The notes under the pieces: generated by a model
The model's input: the letters and a program-made list of their open reading frames with translations, nothing else
What the model was told of the DNA's origin: nothing
Database searches by the model: none
Source of the DNA: Simmondsia chinensis
Taxonomy: Eukaryota > Streptophyta > Magnoliopsida > Caryophyllales > Simmondsiaceae
Assembly: GCA_018398585.1 (NCBI GenBank)
Contig: JAGTTD010000008.1
Coordinates: forward strand, 2,802,501 to 2,866,500
DNA length: 64,000 nucleotides
Reading direction: 5' to 3'
Made by a program: the position numbers and the translations under genes
Shown here: positions 1-12,261 of the stretch, one piece after another
Position numbering within the stretch: position 1 is the stretch's first letter
Layout: every line of letters begins with the position of its first letter

Positions 1-171
1 TATATATGACGTTTACGAGGATTTCGGTCATCCAAGAGACAAAACTAATTGCTAGGATCCCATAAAACATCCTTGGTGGATGGCAGATAAGTATTATTAG
101 AGAATATTGGACTTAATTTCACCTAAAAAACTAGCGTATTAAAACAGGAATCTAACAAACTTTCCTTTAGA

Positions 172-3100
172 CTAGCAAGGAAAGAGCAAAAATGAAGGCT
201 CTATGTGTACCTTCCTACCTACAATGTTGATTTTGTTGAGTTTTTTGAGGCACCATTGGAGTTGTTCGGTACTCGGTCTCGATATACTCAGTACCCTTGA
301 CACCAACCGTAATTCGACTTGTGCAAGGAACGTCTCGCCTTTTAGTCGGCGATCTCGGTGCTTCTGGAACTTCTTCACTATGCAATTTCTACTTCTGATT
401 AGGTCTTTTAGCTTTCTCTCCTTCTGTAGGAAAAAAACAGAAAACAAGGACATTTAAAGTTTTCTGTTAAGTGGGCGTCCGAGTTATAGGTAGGAGTATA
501 AATGAATCAAATGTCCGATGAACTACTCATATTTGAAAATCAATTTAAGGCTCGTTCATGTTGTTTTTGGAGGCTCGATAGCTTATTGCACCGAGTGGGA
601 ATAGGCTTGATAAGCTTAACGAGACAGGTTCGAACAAGAGTAACGTTCGCGAATAGTTTGATAAAACCAAGATAACAGCTTATTAATGACTGGTATTATC
701 TCAAAAATGGTTCGACAATGGCTCAATAGTGAGCCTAACTTGATACCAAGCTCGGCTCGAATCAATAACATGCACAACTTGGCTCAATTTGGCTAATGAG
801 CCAAGTCAAACTGAGTATTCGACACACTAATACTTTATCAAATCGAGCTCAAACAAAGGTTCAAAAACACAATAAACGCTTAGGTAGATTGTGAGCTTGA
901 TAAGCTTATCCAACTCGAGTTCGAAGAACGGGATGCTCGGCTCAACTCTGTTCGACTTGGCTCGTTCACACCCCTAGCTATAGGATAGTAAAAGGGTCTT
1001 GCCTTTTGAAGAATTGAAAGAACTTCCATAAGCAGCTCTGCATCAGAAGGGTCCAGGAGATCGACCTTGACGCCATGGATGCCCATCAGAGATGTTACAT
1101 TAACCGCGTCTTTATCAGCATGAACAAATTCCCAATACGCCTGCATTGATTCTTCTATGAGTTCTACAAGCATTGCAACTGAAATGGCTCCTTCCCGGTT
1201 CGTCATCGTTTCACTCCTCATATCTGAAAAGCCAAGGTACCATTTAGGACCAGAGCTTTTTTGCGGTATCACATTCTTAACGTACTGAATAGTCACGATT
1301 GCTTGCAGAAATGAAGGCCTCATAAGGTTTTGTCCCCTGGTATTTATGTCATGTGTTTCCAGAGCGAGCAAACTCATGCTCATCTGTTTTTACTGTGTCT
1401 AGTGGCTTGGAATTTGTGGCATAGACTATTCTTTCTTCTCAATCAATAAAATAGAAAATGCTCTTTTGATTAAATTCAGGGGATTTGGAAAGAATAAGGA
1501 TGTCGAATTGTTATCTACTGTGGTTAGGGTGGCCATTATTTGGGTGTATTTATTTGGAAACGACATAATATTTGCACTCGAATGAACTTTATATGGAAGA
1601 AGGTGGGCCTTTTTGGCCCACTTCGGGCAAAACGTTTTGGAGGCTTTCCAAGCGGGTCTTTGGTTGGTCTGCAAAGAGACAACAACAACAACAGACCCAG
1701 TGCCTCATGGGCTCTAGCCTAAGCGGGGTCCGGGGGGTGGATGTACGCAGCCTTATCCCTTCAGGGTCTAACTCTGTCGAGAGACTGTTTCCGAGGACCC
1801 CCAACCATATAGGGTTGGCAACACGAGGGCTTCCCAGGAGGTCACCCATCCTGGCACTACTCTCGCTCAAGCACACTTAACTTCGGAGTTCTGATAGAAT
1901 CCAGTGCATTAGTACCTGGTAAATGAGATAGGGTTGCTTTATTTCATTTGTTTTATATTGCTTTATATTTCTTTTCTTCTGAGAGCACTTGTCCTTGACA
2001 TTATGTACATCTTTTCTATCCTAATTCTGCTTGTTTGGTTATCCAAAAGACACAATATGCAATGATAATCATATCGATTGTATCACTCGGGTTACCTTTG
2101 ATGAAAGGAACTTGAAGAAGGCTTGGAAGAACACATCTACTTGTAACAAAACTCTGAAACCGAGGGCCTCGATGGAAGAGCTCGTCCTCTATAAACCGCT
2201 CCACGAGCACTCGAAACTGTTGGAATTCTGCGGCAACTAGGCCATATTGGTGAAACCCATCGGGATCATTCGCTTTTAGCTCATTGGCTTTGACTAGCTG
2301 CCATTTGAGGATCTCCCATGAAACGCAAAGTTGTGACACATACACAAACTCTAGGTCCCTTCGCAAGTCTCTAAAAAATTTCTGCAGTGGATCAGATTCA
2401 TTCTTTCTTAGTTTTTGAGGCAAAAGGTTCTGAGCCAAGAGGGACTTGACTGTTGGAACTGATGGCTTTTTCGTCTGATCTCGGTTTTTCAACTGGATGA
2501 GACCTGGAAAAGACCGTAAACGTGTTAAAACATTTATCGTATTATGAAGTACTTGGGCGTGTTTATTTTACGAAAATTTCCAAGTTTTCTATCACTATTT
2601 GTTCACGTCTGATCTCAGTTTTTCAACTGGGTGAGACCTATAAAAGATCGCATCCGCGTTAAAACATTATTATGAACAACTTAGGCGTGTTTAATTTGCA
2701 AAAGTTTCTGGGTTCTCTATCTTTGTCTTTTCAAGTATTCTGTATGTTGTACTATGTCTCAAATTTTTCAATCTGGATTTAAAAGTAAAAGTCCAACCTT
2801 TGTATTTGGGTCGACCCAGTATAACTCCTTTTAGTAGCTAGGATTTTCTCTCGTGTACGTCCATAAATATTCGTTAGTGGTTTCTACTTCTAGGTGGGTG
2901 AAAACACTTGTAACCTCTATTTTCCAAGATGTACATAAGTTTTCTACACGTAAATCTCGGTGTCATTACTTCTCTTTCTCTCCTCTTCTCATTTCAAGTT
3001 TAAACCTTGTTTTGGTATCTAAATCGAACAATTCTTGGGATATTTTGCCTAACGCTATAAAAGGAATCGTAGAACTTGAAATCGACCTTTCTTCAATCCG

Positions 3101-6100
3101 AGATTAGAGCCTAAGAAGCTTAACTAGTAAACAAATATCATTCACTAGTTTGTTAAAGAAGGAAATCACATGAAGCCTATGAAGGTTACCTATTACACAA
3201 ATATAGGGTGCTATATGTGACACTTTAATGGTGCAAAATAAAAGTAGATTGAGACCCACCTTGCAATATGCTTCTCATAAAATATCTCCTAAGAAAAAAA
3301 TAAAGTCGGTATAGAAACAAAAAATAGTTTTCATCTCGTATTTTCATTTTTCTTTTCATCGTCAGTTTTTCATTTCTATTTTTCATTTGTAAAACAAGTT
3401 TTGGAACAAAAAATCGATAATAGTTTTTCGAAAATGTTTCCTATCATTTTCTCTAGGTTTCTGATAAAAAAGTACAAGCATAAGTAATATTCATAAATCT
3501 GAAAATTAGATAATTTGAACCAAACATGATTCGAGCAATTAGGACAACATAATTGGAAAAGGCTGGTTTGAGTACATGCGATTTATAAAAATTGGATATT
3601 AAATAGAGTACAGATACCATTTTGGGATTTTTTTGGGGTTACCAATTTGGATATTAAACACCATCTACTTATATGTACGAATTATAATAAGGAAGAAATA
3701 TACCCAGTGCCTCAAGGGCTCCCGTCTACGCAGGGTCTGGGGGGGCGGATGTATGCAGCCTTCCCCCTTCAGGGTGTTAACCTGAAGAGAGACTATTTCC
3801 CAGTACCCCCAACCTGAGGGTGAGGACTTCCCAGGAGGTCACCCATCCTGGTACTACGAATTATAATAAATATGAAAAATAAATATATCTTCAAAATACA
3901 TAAAGCTTAAAAAAACTCAAAGAAAAGTTCAATTCATGGTTGAAATAACGTATAGAAAACACAGGTGGGAAAAAATTTGGAAAATAGTTTTAAAATGTTC
4001 TCCAACTTTTGTAACATAATATATAATGCTTGAAAATTATTTTCTAGGTTTTGTAATTAGAAAACTAGTCTTTTGAACAAGTTTTCAGTTTCCATTTTTT
4101 CTGGAAAATTTTCCGATTTATGTTTCTAAAGAGGTCCAAAAGTTCTCCATGATTAGCAATGTGGGACTAAACCATCATTAATTGTAATGATCTTAACAAA
4201 AGCAACACATAAGGGCCAACATCCCACTTGATGATTTGATTATTAAGCACCATGAAGAAACTGTTTGGTCAAACTGTGGAAAAACTATTCTTTTTAAAGT
4301 ATTTTTGTAAAATATGCGTTCAATAGCTTTTACTTATACTTTAAAAAAGAAGTACATTTTTTTTCTGCTTTTCCTTAAAAAAAAAAAAAAATAGCTTCTA
4401 CTTCTATTTAAAAATAATTTTTTATATAGGCCAAATATCTTTAAATCCTGAAAAAAATGTTCTTTTTAAAGAGAAGCTTGATTAAACGAACTCTATGACT
4501 TTGAAACATTGTTTCACCTGAACTATTACAATAACATAACGAACACCAACAAGAACATAAGCAAGAATCACTTAAAGCTTTTGAGGTAATCACGGCCGAA
4601 AATCTCAAAACTATGAATGCGTTATAACGAGAATATCGAATTTGAAACGAAGAATTCGATGGGCCTTAACGGTCGAGAAATGCTAGACTGCAAGTTCTGA
4701 GTAATGATCAGCTCAAACGAAAATTATACAAGAGACAGTTACTTACCAATTGCATATAGTGTCTGGTGGCTCCAGACATCCAATTTCCGAGTCTTCTCCA
4801 AGTAGCACTTGTAGAAAGCTTGGATCTCATCCATTCGATCTTTATATCCAATCGTCTCGTTTAAGATCAACGGTTTCCAATGCTCATCCATCCTAGGCAA
4901 CTCGGCTTCCTCTAAGATAGTTGGAAGCCCCTTTATGCTCTTCATTTGCCTCATTTCCTTTTTCATCTGCCTTATCAAGTCCTTCTGCTCCAACAACACG
5001 TCCTGCTCTGTTTCGTGCTCATTTTTTTGCAGCTTGGTTTCACCGCATTCTTTTGTGCCCTCGTAAACTATGTCTACCCGGTCATGCTCATTCTTGCTAT
5101 CACTAAGCTCGAAAAGATGTTCCTCGTGAGTTTCATATTCTATGTATTTTAAGTCGTTTTCTTGAGGCATATCTTCAACAAGACTAGCGGAATCAGAATG
5201 CATAGTCTCGTTCTTTCTTAGCTCAATTTCACCGCATTCTTTCATGCTTTTGCAAACTGTATCTAATCCATGCTGCTCATCCTTGCTATAACTAACCTCT
5301 TGCTCGAAAACATGCTCTTCAAGTGAAGTTGAACTTTGTAATTGAGGTTCATATTTAGTATATTTCGAGTCACTTTCTTGAGGCATATCTTCAACAGGAC
5401 CAGCACAATCAGAATGCATACTCTCATTCTTTCGCAGCTTGGTATCACCACATTCTTTCATGCCTTCGTGAACTGTATCTACCTGATCATGCTCGTTCTT
5501 TCTATCACCAACCTCTCGGCCAAAAACACGTTCCTCTAGTAAAGTTGAACTTTGTAATTGAGGTTCATATTCAATGTATTTTAAGTCGTTGTCTTGAGAC
5601 ATATTTTCATCAAAAGGGTCATCAAGCAATGATCTTGGACTATCTTCATCATAATCTACCCTCTTTTCACCTATACCTACAGGGGTTTTGGGCTCTAACC
5701 CTTCACTTGAGTTCATATCACACAAAACTTGCCAAAAATCAGAGTCAAATTCATGTTTATTTGCTGAATTGACCTCAATTTGGTCACAACATTCATGTTT
5801 TCCCACCAAATCATATTCCAAATTGGAACTATCTTCGCTGTTAGAGTGCTCGTTTTGTTGGCTAAAATTCTCGCTATTAACAGAACTTTTCACATGAATT
5901 AACTCACAAGATTTTGAACTAAATGCTTGACCATTGCTAAAAGGCAAGTCTTCAAACTCGTTACTAACAGAACTTTCCACCCGAAATAACTCATCGGATT
6001 TAGAACTGAAAACTTGAACATTGCTAAAAGGCAAGTCTCCAAACTCTCTATTAACAGAACTTCCCTCTTGAATTAAGTCACCGGATTCTAAGCTGAAAAC

Positions 6101-7418
6101 TTGACTACTGTTGAAAGGCGAGTCTTCAAACTTCTTATGAAAAGAACTTTCCTCTCGAATCAGTTTGCTAGATTCTGAACTAAGAACTTGACTATTTTTA
6201 AAAGGCAAATCTTCAAACTCCTTATCATTAGAACTTTCCTCTCGAATTAACTCGCCAGATTTTGAACCAAAAACTCGACTATTGCTGAAAGGGAAGGCTT
6301 CAAACTCCTTATTAACAGAAGTTTCCTCGCCTGATACTGAACTAAAAACTTGCAGATTGCTAAAAGGCGATTCTTCTTTGCGAATGAGAGACTCATGATC
6401 AGTTTGAAGAAACAATTCATGGACAATGAATCTCATTGTTTGAGGTTGTTCAATGAACTCACTGTAACTATCACCAGCCAAGAATTGGCATTTACAAGTA
6501 ATGGAACCCAAAACAACAGATTTTGCAGGAAATTCACAAGAATCAGACCGATTTTCTCTTGAATTCTCATCATTCAACCTAAAAAAAGACAATCAACAAG
6601 AAATAAGTTTGTTATGAAAAGGTAAAGTAAATTAGAAAGTCACATACTGTAGCACGAATCATGTGAAATTTCATCGGGCCTTAGATCCGAATCATGAAGT
6701 TGGTATGCGAGGTTAAGATATAAGCCCAAGTGAGGCTTCTATTTCAAAACTAGTTGATATTAGGTGAATTAACTACTAGACTTATATATTGATATTTTTT
6801 CTCTCACAACTTCAATATGAATTTCTTACTAGACTAGTGTCAAGATGCAAAGATAAATAACTCAACAGACCAGGCTAATGAGCAGAAACGGGTCTATCAA
6901 ATAACCTGCTATTCCAAATGCTTAAGTTGATAGTGGAATCCAGAAATGGTTTCATTTTTCACCTTGTCCTATCGCATGAATGTTCATTGGAGTTAAACCA
7001 TAAATACTGCATATGCACACTTCTCGCCTTGCGCAGAAAATTATATTAACATTAAAACTGGTGACTGACAGTTGAGATTAAAACTCGTAATCTCACAGGT
7101 AACAGAACTCAAATATCATATTAAAGAACTAATCAATCAAAAGCACTAGTAACAATCTCGTATAGGAGTTATAAAAGAAAAGAAAGACCCGATGAAATTT
7201 AACAAATGGAGTAACCAAATACAGAACTAAGCTTACCTGAAGAAACACCCAAGAATGGACCAAAAAACACCAAGAATACAATCCCAGACAAATACCCAGA
7301 TGAAATTTCCAAAAGAAAATATGAAATTGAACCCAAATTTGTTGAAAAAATCACTACCCACAACTCCAAATGTGTTTTCTAACCCAGAAAACATTTGGGT
7401 TCTCCAAGTTCTTCCCAT
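172..7418 (-). CDS. DUF1666 family protein (ribosomal protein L34Ae-like annotation), 5 exons, 964 aa
   Basis: Exons on the minus strand are 7418-7237, 6578-4747, 2503-2096, 1223-1003 and 423-172; they join in consistent phase (2,1,1,0) to 964 codons plus TAG. Introns are GT-AG except the last, which uses a GC donor (AAG|GCAAGA). Start: the ATG at 7418 is the first in-frame ATG; a 7-codon upstream ORF precedes it. Residues about 28-60 are hydrophobic and rich in Phe and Trp, so probably a membrane segment. Residues 62-600 are acidic and Ser-rich with two tandem-repeat blocks. From about 611 (GLPTILEE) to the end lies the DUF1666 domain, with family motifs such as YAIGLIQLK, FVYVSQLCVSWEILKWQ, ELIEESMQAYWEFVHADKD and the C-terminal HIEPSFLLFPC. 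This family is plant-specific, its members are often labelled ribosomal protein L34Ae, and its biochemical role is unknown. The introns hold mobile elements. Confident in family and exons; function not inferred. Confidence 0.9.
491..975. mobile_element. GCTCG-rich MULE-like element in intron 4 of the DUF1666 gene
   Basis: The end reads TTCACACCCCT, the partner of the start AGGAGTATAAATGA (family end AGGGGTGTAAACGA). The inside is a degenerate patchwork of GCTCG, GGCTCG and TCGAGC words. Flanking 9-mers AGTTATAGG and AGCTATAGG look like a 9-bp target duplication with one change. The element ends about 26 bp from the intron's GC donor. Confidence 0.6.
1680..1928 (-). mobile_element. 5S rRNA-headed SINE, subfamily A, near full length
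   Basis: In sense orientation it starts ATTTACCAGGTACTAATGCA, runs through the 5S internal control region (GAAGTTAAGTGTGCTT, GAGAGTAGT, AGGATGGGTGACCTCCTGGG), then the linker CCAACCCTATATGG and the LINE-type tail GTTGGGGGTCCTCGGAAACA to GGCACTGGGTC and (TTG)n. It lies in intron 3 of the DUF1666 gene. Confidence 0.85.
3691..3854 (-). mobile_element. 5'-truncated 5S-headed SINE with 15-bp TSD
   Basis: The copy begins inside the 5S C-box region (AGGATGGGTGACCTCCTGGG), followed by the common tail. Perfect 15-bp duplications TACGAATTATAATAA flank it at 3676-3690 and 3855-3869. 5' truncation with a TSD is the mark of target-primed reverse transcription. It lies in intron 2 of the DUF1666 gene. Confidence 0.88.
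4255..4500. mobile_element. hAT-type MITE with TGTTTGGTCAAAC ends, intron 2
   Basis: The left end CTGTTTGGTCAAACTGT and right end GAAGCTTGATTAAACGAA are imperfect inverted repeats around an AT-rich core with AGTACATTTTTT and AGCTTCTACTTC motifs. Related copies are at about 37005-37265 and 45440-45735. Confidence 0.6.
5015..5602 (-). repeat. In-frame 72-residue tandem repeats (3 units) in DUF1666 exon 2
   Basis: Residues about 387-582 contain three units with a 72-aa (216-bp) period. Each starts near DxKYxxYE and runs through a KNEHD-like stretch to MKECGxxxLRKNE. The third copy lacks about 9 residues in its middle. The block is very acidic and lies just before a KKEMRQMK coiled-coil-like stretch and the DUF1666 domain. 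Confidence 0.8.
5864..6367 (-). repeat. In-frame 29-residue tandem repeats (about 6 units) in DUF1666 exon 2
   Basis: Protein residues about 132-299 hold six diverged units. Four are exactly 29 aa (87 bp), the first lacks about 4 residues and the last is incomplete. The core reads PFSNxQVFSSxSxELIxEES followed by xxxEFEDL. The units keep the reading frame and pattern while the residues between vary, so they look like old coding duplications. Confidence 0.85.
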
Positions 7419-7429
7419 ACTTTTTGCAC

Positions 7430-7453
7430 TCAAAGCTCTTCAGATTTCTCCAT
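7430..7453 (-). promoter_or_regulatory. Short upstream ORF (7 codons) of the DUF1666 gene
   Basis: An ATG at 7453 opens MEKSEEL followed by TGA, ending 11 bases before the main ATG at 7418. If the transcript starts upstream, this uORF could lower translation of the main ORF. No transcript evidence is available. Confidence 0.35.
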
Positions 7454-7914
7454 CAGAACAAACCAAGAGAAAAGGCACCCATTAACTTGTAGGGGGTACT
7501 AGTACAAAGTACAATCATATAGCAAAGCACCCAAATGAAAGTCGGGACTGGTTTGATGGTTAAAATCTTGGCTTTGTTTGATCAAGTTACGAGTTTTTAA
7601 CGACCCTTTGTTTCTAAGTTGTTACCCGTTTAGAATAACATAATATCGCATCCATGGCTAACTTCAATATATAAGCATTGAAGGTCAGTGTCCTCACAAC
7701 TTTTTGTAAAAAATATATCTTAGAATGTTTTTTTTCCCGATAATTAATGAAAGATGTTGTAATACAAGAACCGATGCACCCATAGGGACGGGTCCGTCAG
7801 ATCTCACCAAAGTGAGAAATTTAAAGGCAAGTCGGATATATATTAGATTTTATATAAGTTTATTTATTTATGTAGAAGAAATTGTCTCCCACTATTTTTT
7901 AGTATTCTTTTGCT
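7454..7914. other. 5' flank of the DUF1666 gene
   Basis: About 460 bp upstream of the gene. It should hold the promoter, but I see no clear TATA box position or known operator. No coding or repeat signal was recognised. Confidence 0.3.
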
Positions 7915-8682
7915 TAAGGCCTGTTTGACTTAATTTATTCTAAGAAAAAAAAAAGTATTTTTTTAAGAAAAAGTGCTTTTCTAGAAAAAGTGTTTTTTTG
8001 AGATTTAGAAAGTATTTGACAACTATAAAAAAGTGCATTTTATCAAAAATAGAAGCTATTTTTCTACTTTTAAGGAGACGCAGATATTTGGTACTTCTCC
8101 TTTCAAGCAGAAGTAAAAGCAGAAATTAAACAATTGAGAAAATTCAGTTCATGCATCTTTAAGTTTGTTAATGTATTTAAAAATTAATTTATATATGAAA
8201 AATTATTTATATATTTAAAAAATAGTTTATATATTTTAAGCAATATGCTAAATATGAAAAAAAAATTTAATAATTAATAATATATTTACAATATTGAAAA
8301 AAATATTTGAAATATTGAAAAAATATTTTAAAAGCATTAAAAATTAGTTTAAGTATTTAAAAGATATTTTATATATATTAAAACATATTTTAAATAATCA
8401 AAATAATATATACTTAGATATTTAAAAAATATATTAAATATTTGGAATTGTTCTTGTGATTGTTTTCAACTATAAAATACTTTTGTCGTTGTCCTTTTTA
8501 TTAATTCATAGAAAAAGTACTTTTTAAACGTTGGTCAAACATCCACAATATTACAGTAAGCGATTCTTTATTGTTTGAGCCAAATACTAACTGTTGATAC
8601 AGTATTTTTTATAAAAGTACTTTTATAAAAAATACTTATGAAAAAAAGCTATTTTTTCACAACAATACCCGTAGGCCCTTAA
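7915..8682. mobile_element. AT-rich MITE-like element
   Basis: The ends TTAAGGCCTGTTTGACTT and ACCCGTAGGCCCTTAA are partly complementary. The inside has paired AGTACTTTTT stretches and a very AT-rich core (8160-8430) of TATTTAAAAA-like words. It may be a hAT MITE related to the TGTTTGGTCAAAC family. Confidence 0.45.
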
Positions 8683-8898
8683 TCTTTTTGTTCTTGTTTT
8701 TATATTTTTCAAAAGGATAGAATTTTTCTAGGTACAATTAAACTTTGAAGGTGATGCCAAAGAGTAAATTTTTTGAATATTGGGTAAATGGCAAGGACAA
8801 ATTGCTGATTTGGGAAGTGGGGTGATTTTGGAGTTAGTGAAAAAAAGATTTTGCCAGGTAAAAACAACACTACACGAGTTATCGATAGATAGAGTTCT

Positions 8899-9295
8899 TT
8901 TAAGTTGCATTTGATTCAGCTTTTTAACAACTTAAAGCTAAGAAAAAGCTTTTTTTGACTGTAAGACTTGCATTTGGTTGGCAGACAAGATCTTTTTATA
9001 TCTTTTTCACAACTTAAATAAAAAGATGAAAAAATTATTTTATAACTAAGTAGAAAAAGATGCAAAAATGGATCTTTTTCACAGCTTATTTTAGAGAAAT
9101 GCTTTAAAAATATTATATTAATATTAAATTTTCACCATCATGACCTACTTTTACTTATTATCATCACTCTCACCAACCACGACACCTTTTACGGTCATGG
9201 GTTGGAACACTCACCACGTTCCACTATAATGACAAACTATTATCATGATTCTCTCTTACCTACTATAATTAAATAATGTATATTATTAAGTCATT
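8899..9295. mobile_element. Left part of a MITE split by the TR-GAG element
   Basis: This segment and 12887-13082 together match a second, uninterrupted-by-LTR copy at 15838-16545 in the same orientation (shared TTTTTAACAACTTAAAG and ATATTAAATTTTCACCAT). The terminal sequences TTTAAGTTGCATTTGATTCA and TTGAACCAAACGCACCCTTA form an imperfect inverted repeat. Confidence 0.65.
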
Positions 9296-9927
9296 TGTTA
9301 TGCTCGGGATCGATTTCCAAACATAAGCTAAGTAAAATTGAGATAGATTGAGAGTATGAGATGAGAAAGAAGGGAATTGAGATGAGAAATTAGAGAATTA
9401 GGGATGAGAAGTAGAGGGAGTTAGATGAGAGAGAGAAGGTTGATCTCAAATGAGATATTTTGTTGATATTTGATTGAATGCCCCTGAACATTGCAGCTGA
9501 GAGCTTATTTATACAAGATTAGAGACATTGAATCAAGACAACTAATCCTAACCAACACTACAAAATATCTAAGGCTCAAGAAAATATCTTCTAACTAACT
9601 TTTAAATCCTATTTTCCCGCCAGATCAGCCTACCGCAACCAATAGCCTAACAGAACACATGCTGCGCCTAGCTCACTGCAGGTTTATTACAATGCAGAAT
9701 ATACTAACAGCTTATTACAACTCAACTAGACCCATACAATGCAACAACAAGACTAACAACATTATTTACTAGGCTAACCAACTCTAATCAGCATTATGAC
9801 AGCAAAGAATCAACAATAACAGCAGCAGGCAGCAGGCAGCAGCCAGTAGCAGCAGAACACCCAACAACAGCAGCCCAATAGACTAAACAGCACACAACCC
9901 AAATCCTTGAATTCTTGGGACATAACA
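9296..9927 (-). repeat. 3' LTR of the TR-GAG element
   Basis: Starts TGTTATG on both strands' ends (TG...CA with inverted TGTTATG/CATAACA). It contains a CAG-rich stretch (about 9800-9860) with an extra GGCAGCA relative to the partner LTR. Confidence 0.92.
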
Positions 9928-9940
9928 TTCCCTTCCCCTT
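9928..9940 (-). other. Polypurine tract of the TR-GAG element
   Basis: The minus strand reads AAGGGGAAGGGAA directly before the 3' LTR, as required for plus-strand priming. Confidence 0.85.
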
Positions 9941-9985
9941 GAAAACATTCTTGTCCTCAAGAATGAAAGAGAATGAGACTTGAAA

Positions 9986-11951
9986 TCACTTCTTGTTATA
10001 GACATTGGAGTTGCCCTTTCCATGCTGAAGTGCTTTGGACTTGGACATTTTCTTGAACATGTTTCTTGCTTCCTTGCTATGAACTGTGATGTCCACTTCT
10101 TCTTCACTGCAGGTGTCCTGATCTGACCCCTCAATATCAGTAGCGAATTCATCATTTTCGGATTGTCCTTCAACATTAACTCCTCTAGCTGCCATGAGAA
10201 ATTTAGGATTGCACTTATGGTCAGGTACATAGGGTTGATGACACTTAAAACAGCGGTTTCAAGGATCCTTCTCGATATTTCGTGGATCTTTACGTTCATC
10301 TACCCCCTTGTGATCTAACCCCTTGTGATAATGTTGGAAGTTTTCTTCCCGATGCCTTGGCCGATCAAGGAATGTTAAATCTGTGGCCTCAACCAACTTT
10401 GCCTTTGCAAAAGCTTGAGACAACAAAGTAGGTTCAAGTGCTTTTACCAAGTTCTTGATTTTAGGCTTTAGTCCACTGATGAAGCTCGAGACATAAAAGG
10501 ACTCAGGGACTTGATGGCCAATCGTTATCATACTAGCTCGGAGATTTTCAAATTTTGTCATGTATTCCTTCACGGTTGTGACTTGAGTTAACTCGTTGAA
10601 GCTATCGACTACATCACCCCAATCCTCATCACCATACCGTTCACAAAATTCCATCATAAAATCAGCCTAAGTAAGTATAGGATGGCTCTTCAATAGACTA
10701 TAGAACCAAACTTCATGATCTCCTTGAAGATAAACCGCAGCTAGTTCCACCTTTTGATCATCGGAAATGGAATAAAAGTGGAAATACCGCTCGCATCTCC
10801 TTAACTAAGAGTGTGGTTGCTTCCCATCAAAATTTTCAAGTTGAACTCTCGGTTGTCGAAAGCCATTGCTTCTATTACCACAAGAGACTTCATTGCTTCG
10901 GTTATGAATAGTTTCAGAGGCATTTTGTCCAGATTGATACTGCTGAACAGATGCGGGAGAATGAACAAGATGTCCTGCATTCCAACAAACAGGTCGCATG
11001 CGTGTTGGCTCATGAGATGGATCAAAGTGTCCTGCATTCTCTATTTGATCTGTTCGGTGCTGCAGATCCAGGGGGACGATCTGAAGAATCTGGAGGATGC
11101 TCCTTCTGATCAAAATTTATGCTCAAAGATCGAATATGCTCTTGATCTAATTGATGCTCACGCAAACTAACAATTACTTCAGCTTCTGGAACCTTATTTT
11201 GTGGCCCAACATTTCCAGTTTGAATCTGAACTTGAGGATCTGTTAATGTATCAACTGCAGCTTTTAAAATTTGAGGTTCCAACTCCACACTTGATCTATT
11301 TAATCGGCTTGCTGGTAACAGAGGTGCAAAACCTGAAACCACATTTTGATTATCAACCTGGTTGGGCAACTCCTTAAGCTTCTCTTCCAAAGCCTTTGAT
11401 TGTTGGTTCAATCGGTTTGTAATGTTGGCCTCCAACACCTGAACTTGCTGATTTACATGTGCAGTTAACGTTCCTTCAACACCTTCATCTGCATTCAGCT
11501 TTCGTAACTGATCTTGCAACATATCTTCAATCGCTTGTTTGTTGTTTTCATCAAATCTAATTTCGAACTTCAACAATTGTTGATTCAAATGATCATCAAT
11601 CTTTCCATCAATTTCCTGAATTTGATGTTGCACCTTATCATTAATCTTTTCTTCCAAATCTTACAATTGTTGAGACAATAGATCCTCCTTATTTTGATCA
11701 TTTTCTCTAAGCACCCGCCTCATTTGTTGAAGCATACAATCTTTATCCTCTTGTCTTTGCTGCTGGATACGATTGAATAGAAGCTCCAATTGCAACGCCA
11801 ACTGATCATTAGTAACAACATGTACCTCATTTGTTGCACTTACTCTAACTGCAGCAGCATCAGGGAAAGCATCTCTTGCGGTTACTTCTGCATAAGAGGG
11901 ACTTGCTACCGCCCTGTTGGTTCCTGATCTTGTTGTGACACCACCGGCCAT
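9986..11951 (-). pseudogene. Degenerate gag of the TR-GAG element
   Basis: The ATG at 11951 opens MAGGVTTRSGTN, then a Gln/Glu-rich coiled-coil-like region (to about 11200). A retrotransposon Gag domain follows at about 10860-10380 (PRVQLENFDGKQPHS, LAAVYLQGDHEVWFYS, FCERYGDEDWGDVVDSFNEL, then EYMTKFENLRASM). Next comes a zinc knuckle (CFKCHQPYVPDHKC, about 10245-10204) and an acidic tail ending YNKK. The reading frame is broken by a TAA near 11661, TAG codons where Trp is expected near 10806 and 10668, and at least one frameshift near 11050 and another between the Gag domain and the knuckle. The Gag resembles Ty3-type plant Gag. It ends about 60 bp from the 3' LTR, leaving no room for pol. 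Confidence 0.85.
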
Positions 11952-12247
11952 AATCCACTTCTAAACTTCACAATCAGAATTGATCAATGCTGATTTTGGA
12001 TTGACAGCAACACAATCTCCAAATGTGATCTACAATTTTCTAAAATTTCAAGATCAAATTTAAGAATCTCAAATCTAAATTGATCTTGATCAAAATGTCT
12101 TGAACTGATTTGATTTTTTCCTTTACTAGAATCTGCACCTGATTGTCAAATTCAACCTGAATTTGAGTCTTTTTGGAAATTTTTTTTTTCTAATATATAT
12201 TTTTTTATATTTCTTTTGATTATGCACTCGATTGGAAGCCAAACGAG

Positions 12248-12259
12248 GCTCTGATACCA
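12248..12259 (-). other. Primer-binding site of the TR-GAG element
   Basis: The minus strand reads TGGTATCAGAGC two bases after the 5' LTR. This is complementary to the 3' end of plant initiator tRNA-Met, the usual primer for plant LTR elements. Confidence 0.9.
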
Positions 12260-12261
12260 AT

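Noticed and set aside
1224..1383. Exon 4 of the DUF1666 gene extended upstream to 1383
   Set aside because: The open frame continues, but the phase from exon 3 (1 leftover base) fits only the TTTTCAG acceptor before 1223. The extra residues are also not family-like.
9780..9870. CAG repeat coding for polyglutamine
   Set aside because: The GCAGCAGGCAGCAG stretch is inside an LTR with no open gene and is shared with the partner LTR.
10805..11170. Several overlapping open frames on both strands near 10.8-11.2 kb as genes
   Set aside because: They are alternate frames of the decayed gag in the TR-GAG element.
12248..12259. tRNA gene
   Set aside because: The tRNA-like match (also at 17421, 49935) is only a short primer-binding site complementary to initiator tRNA-Met, with no cloverleaf.
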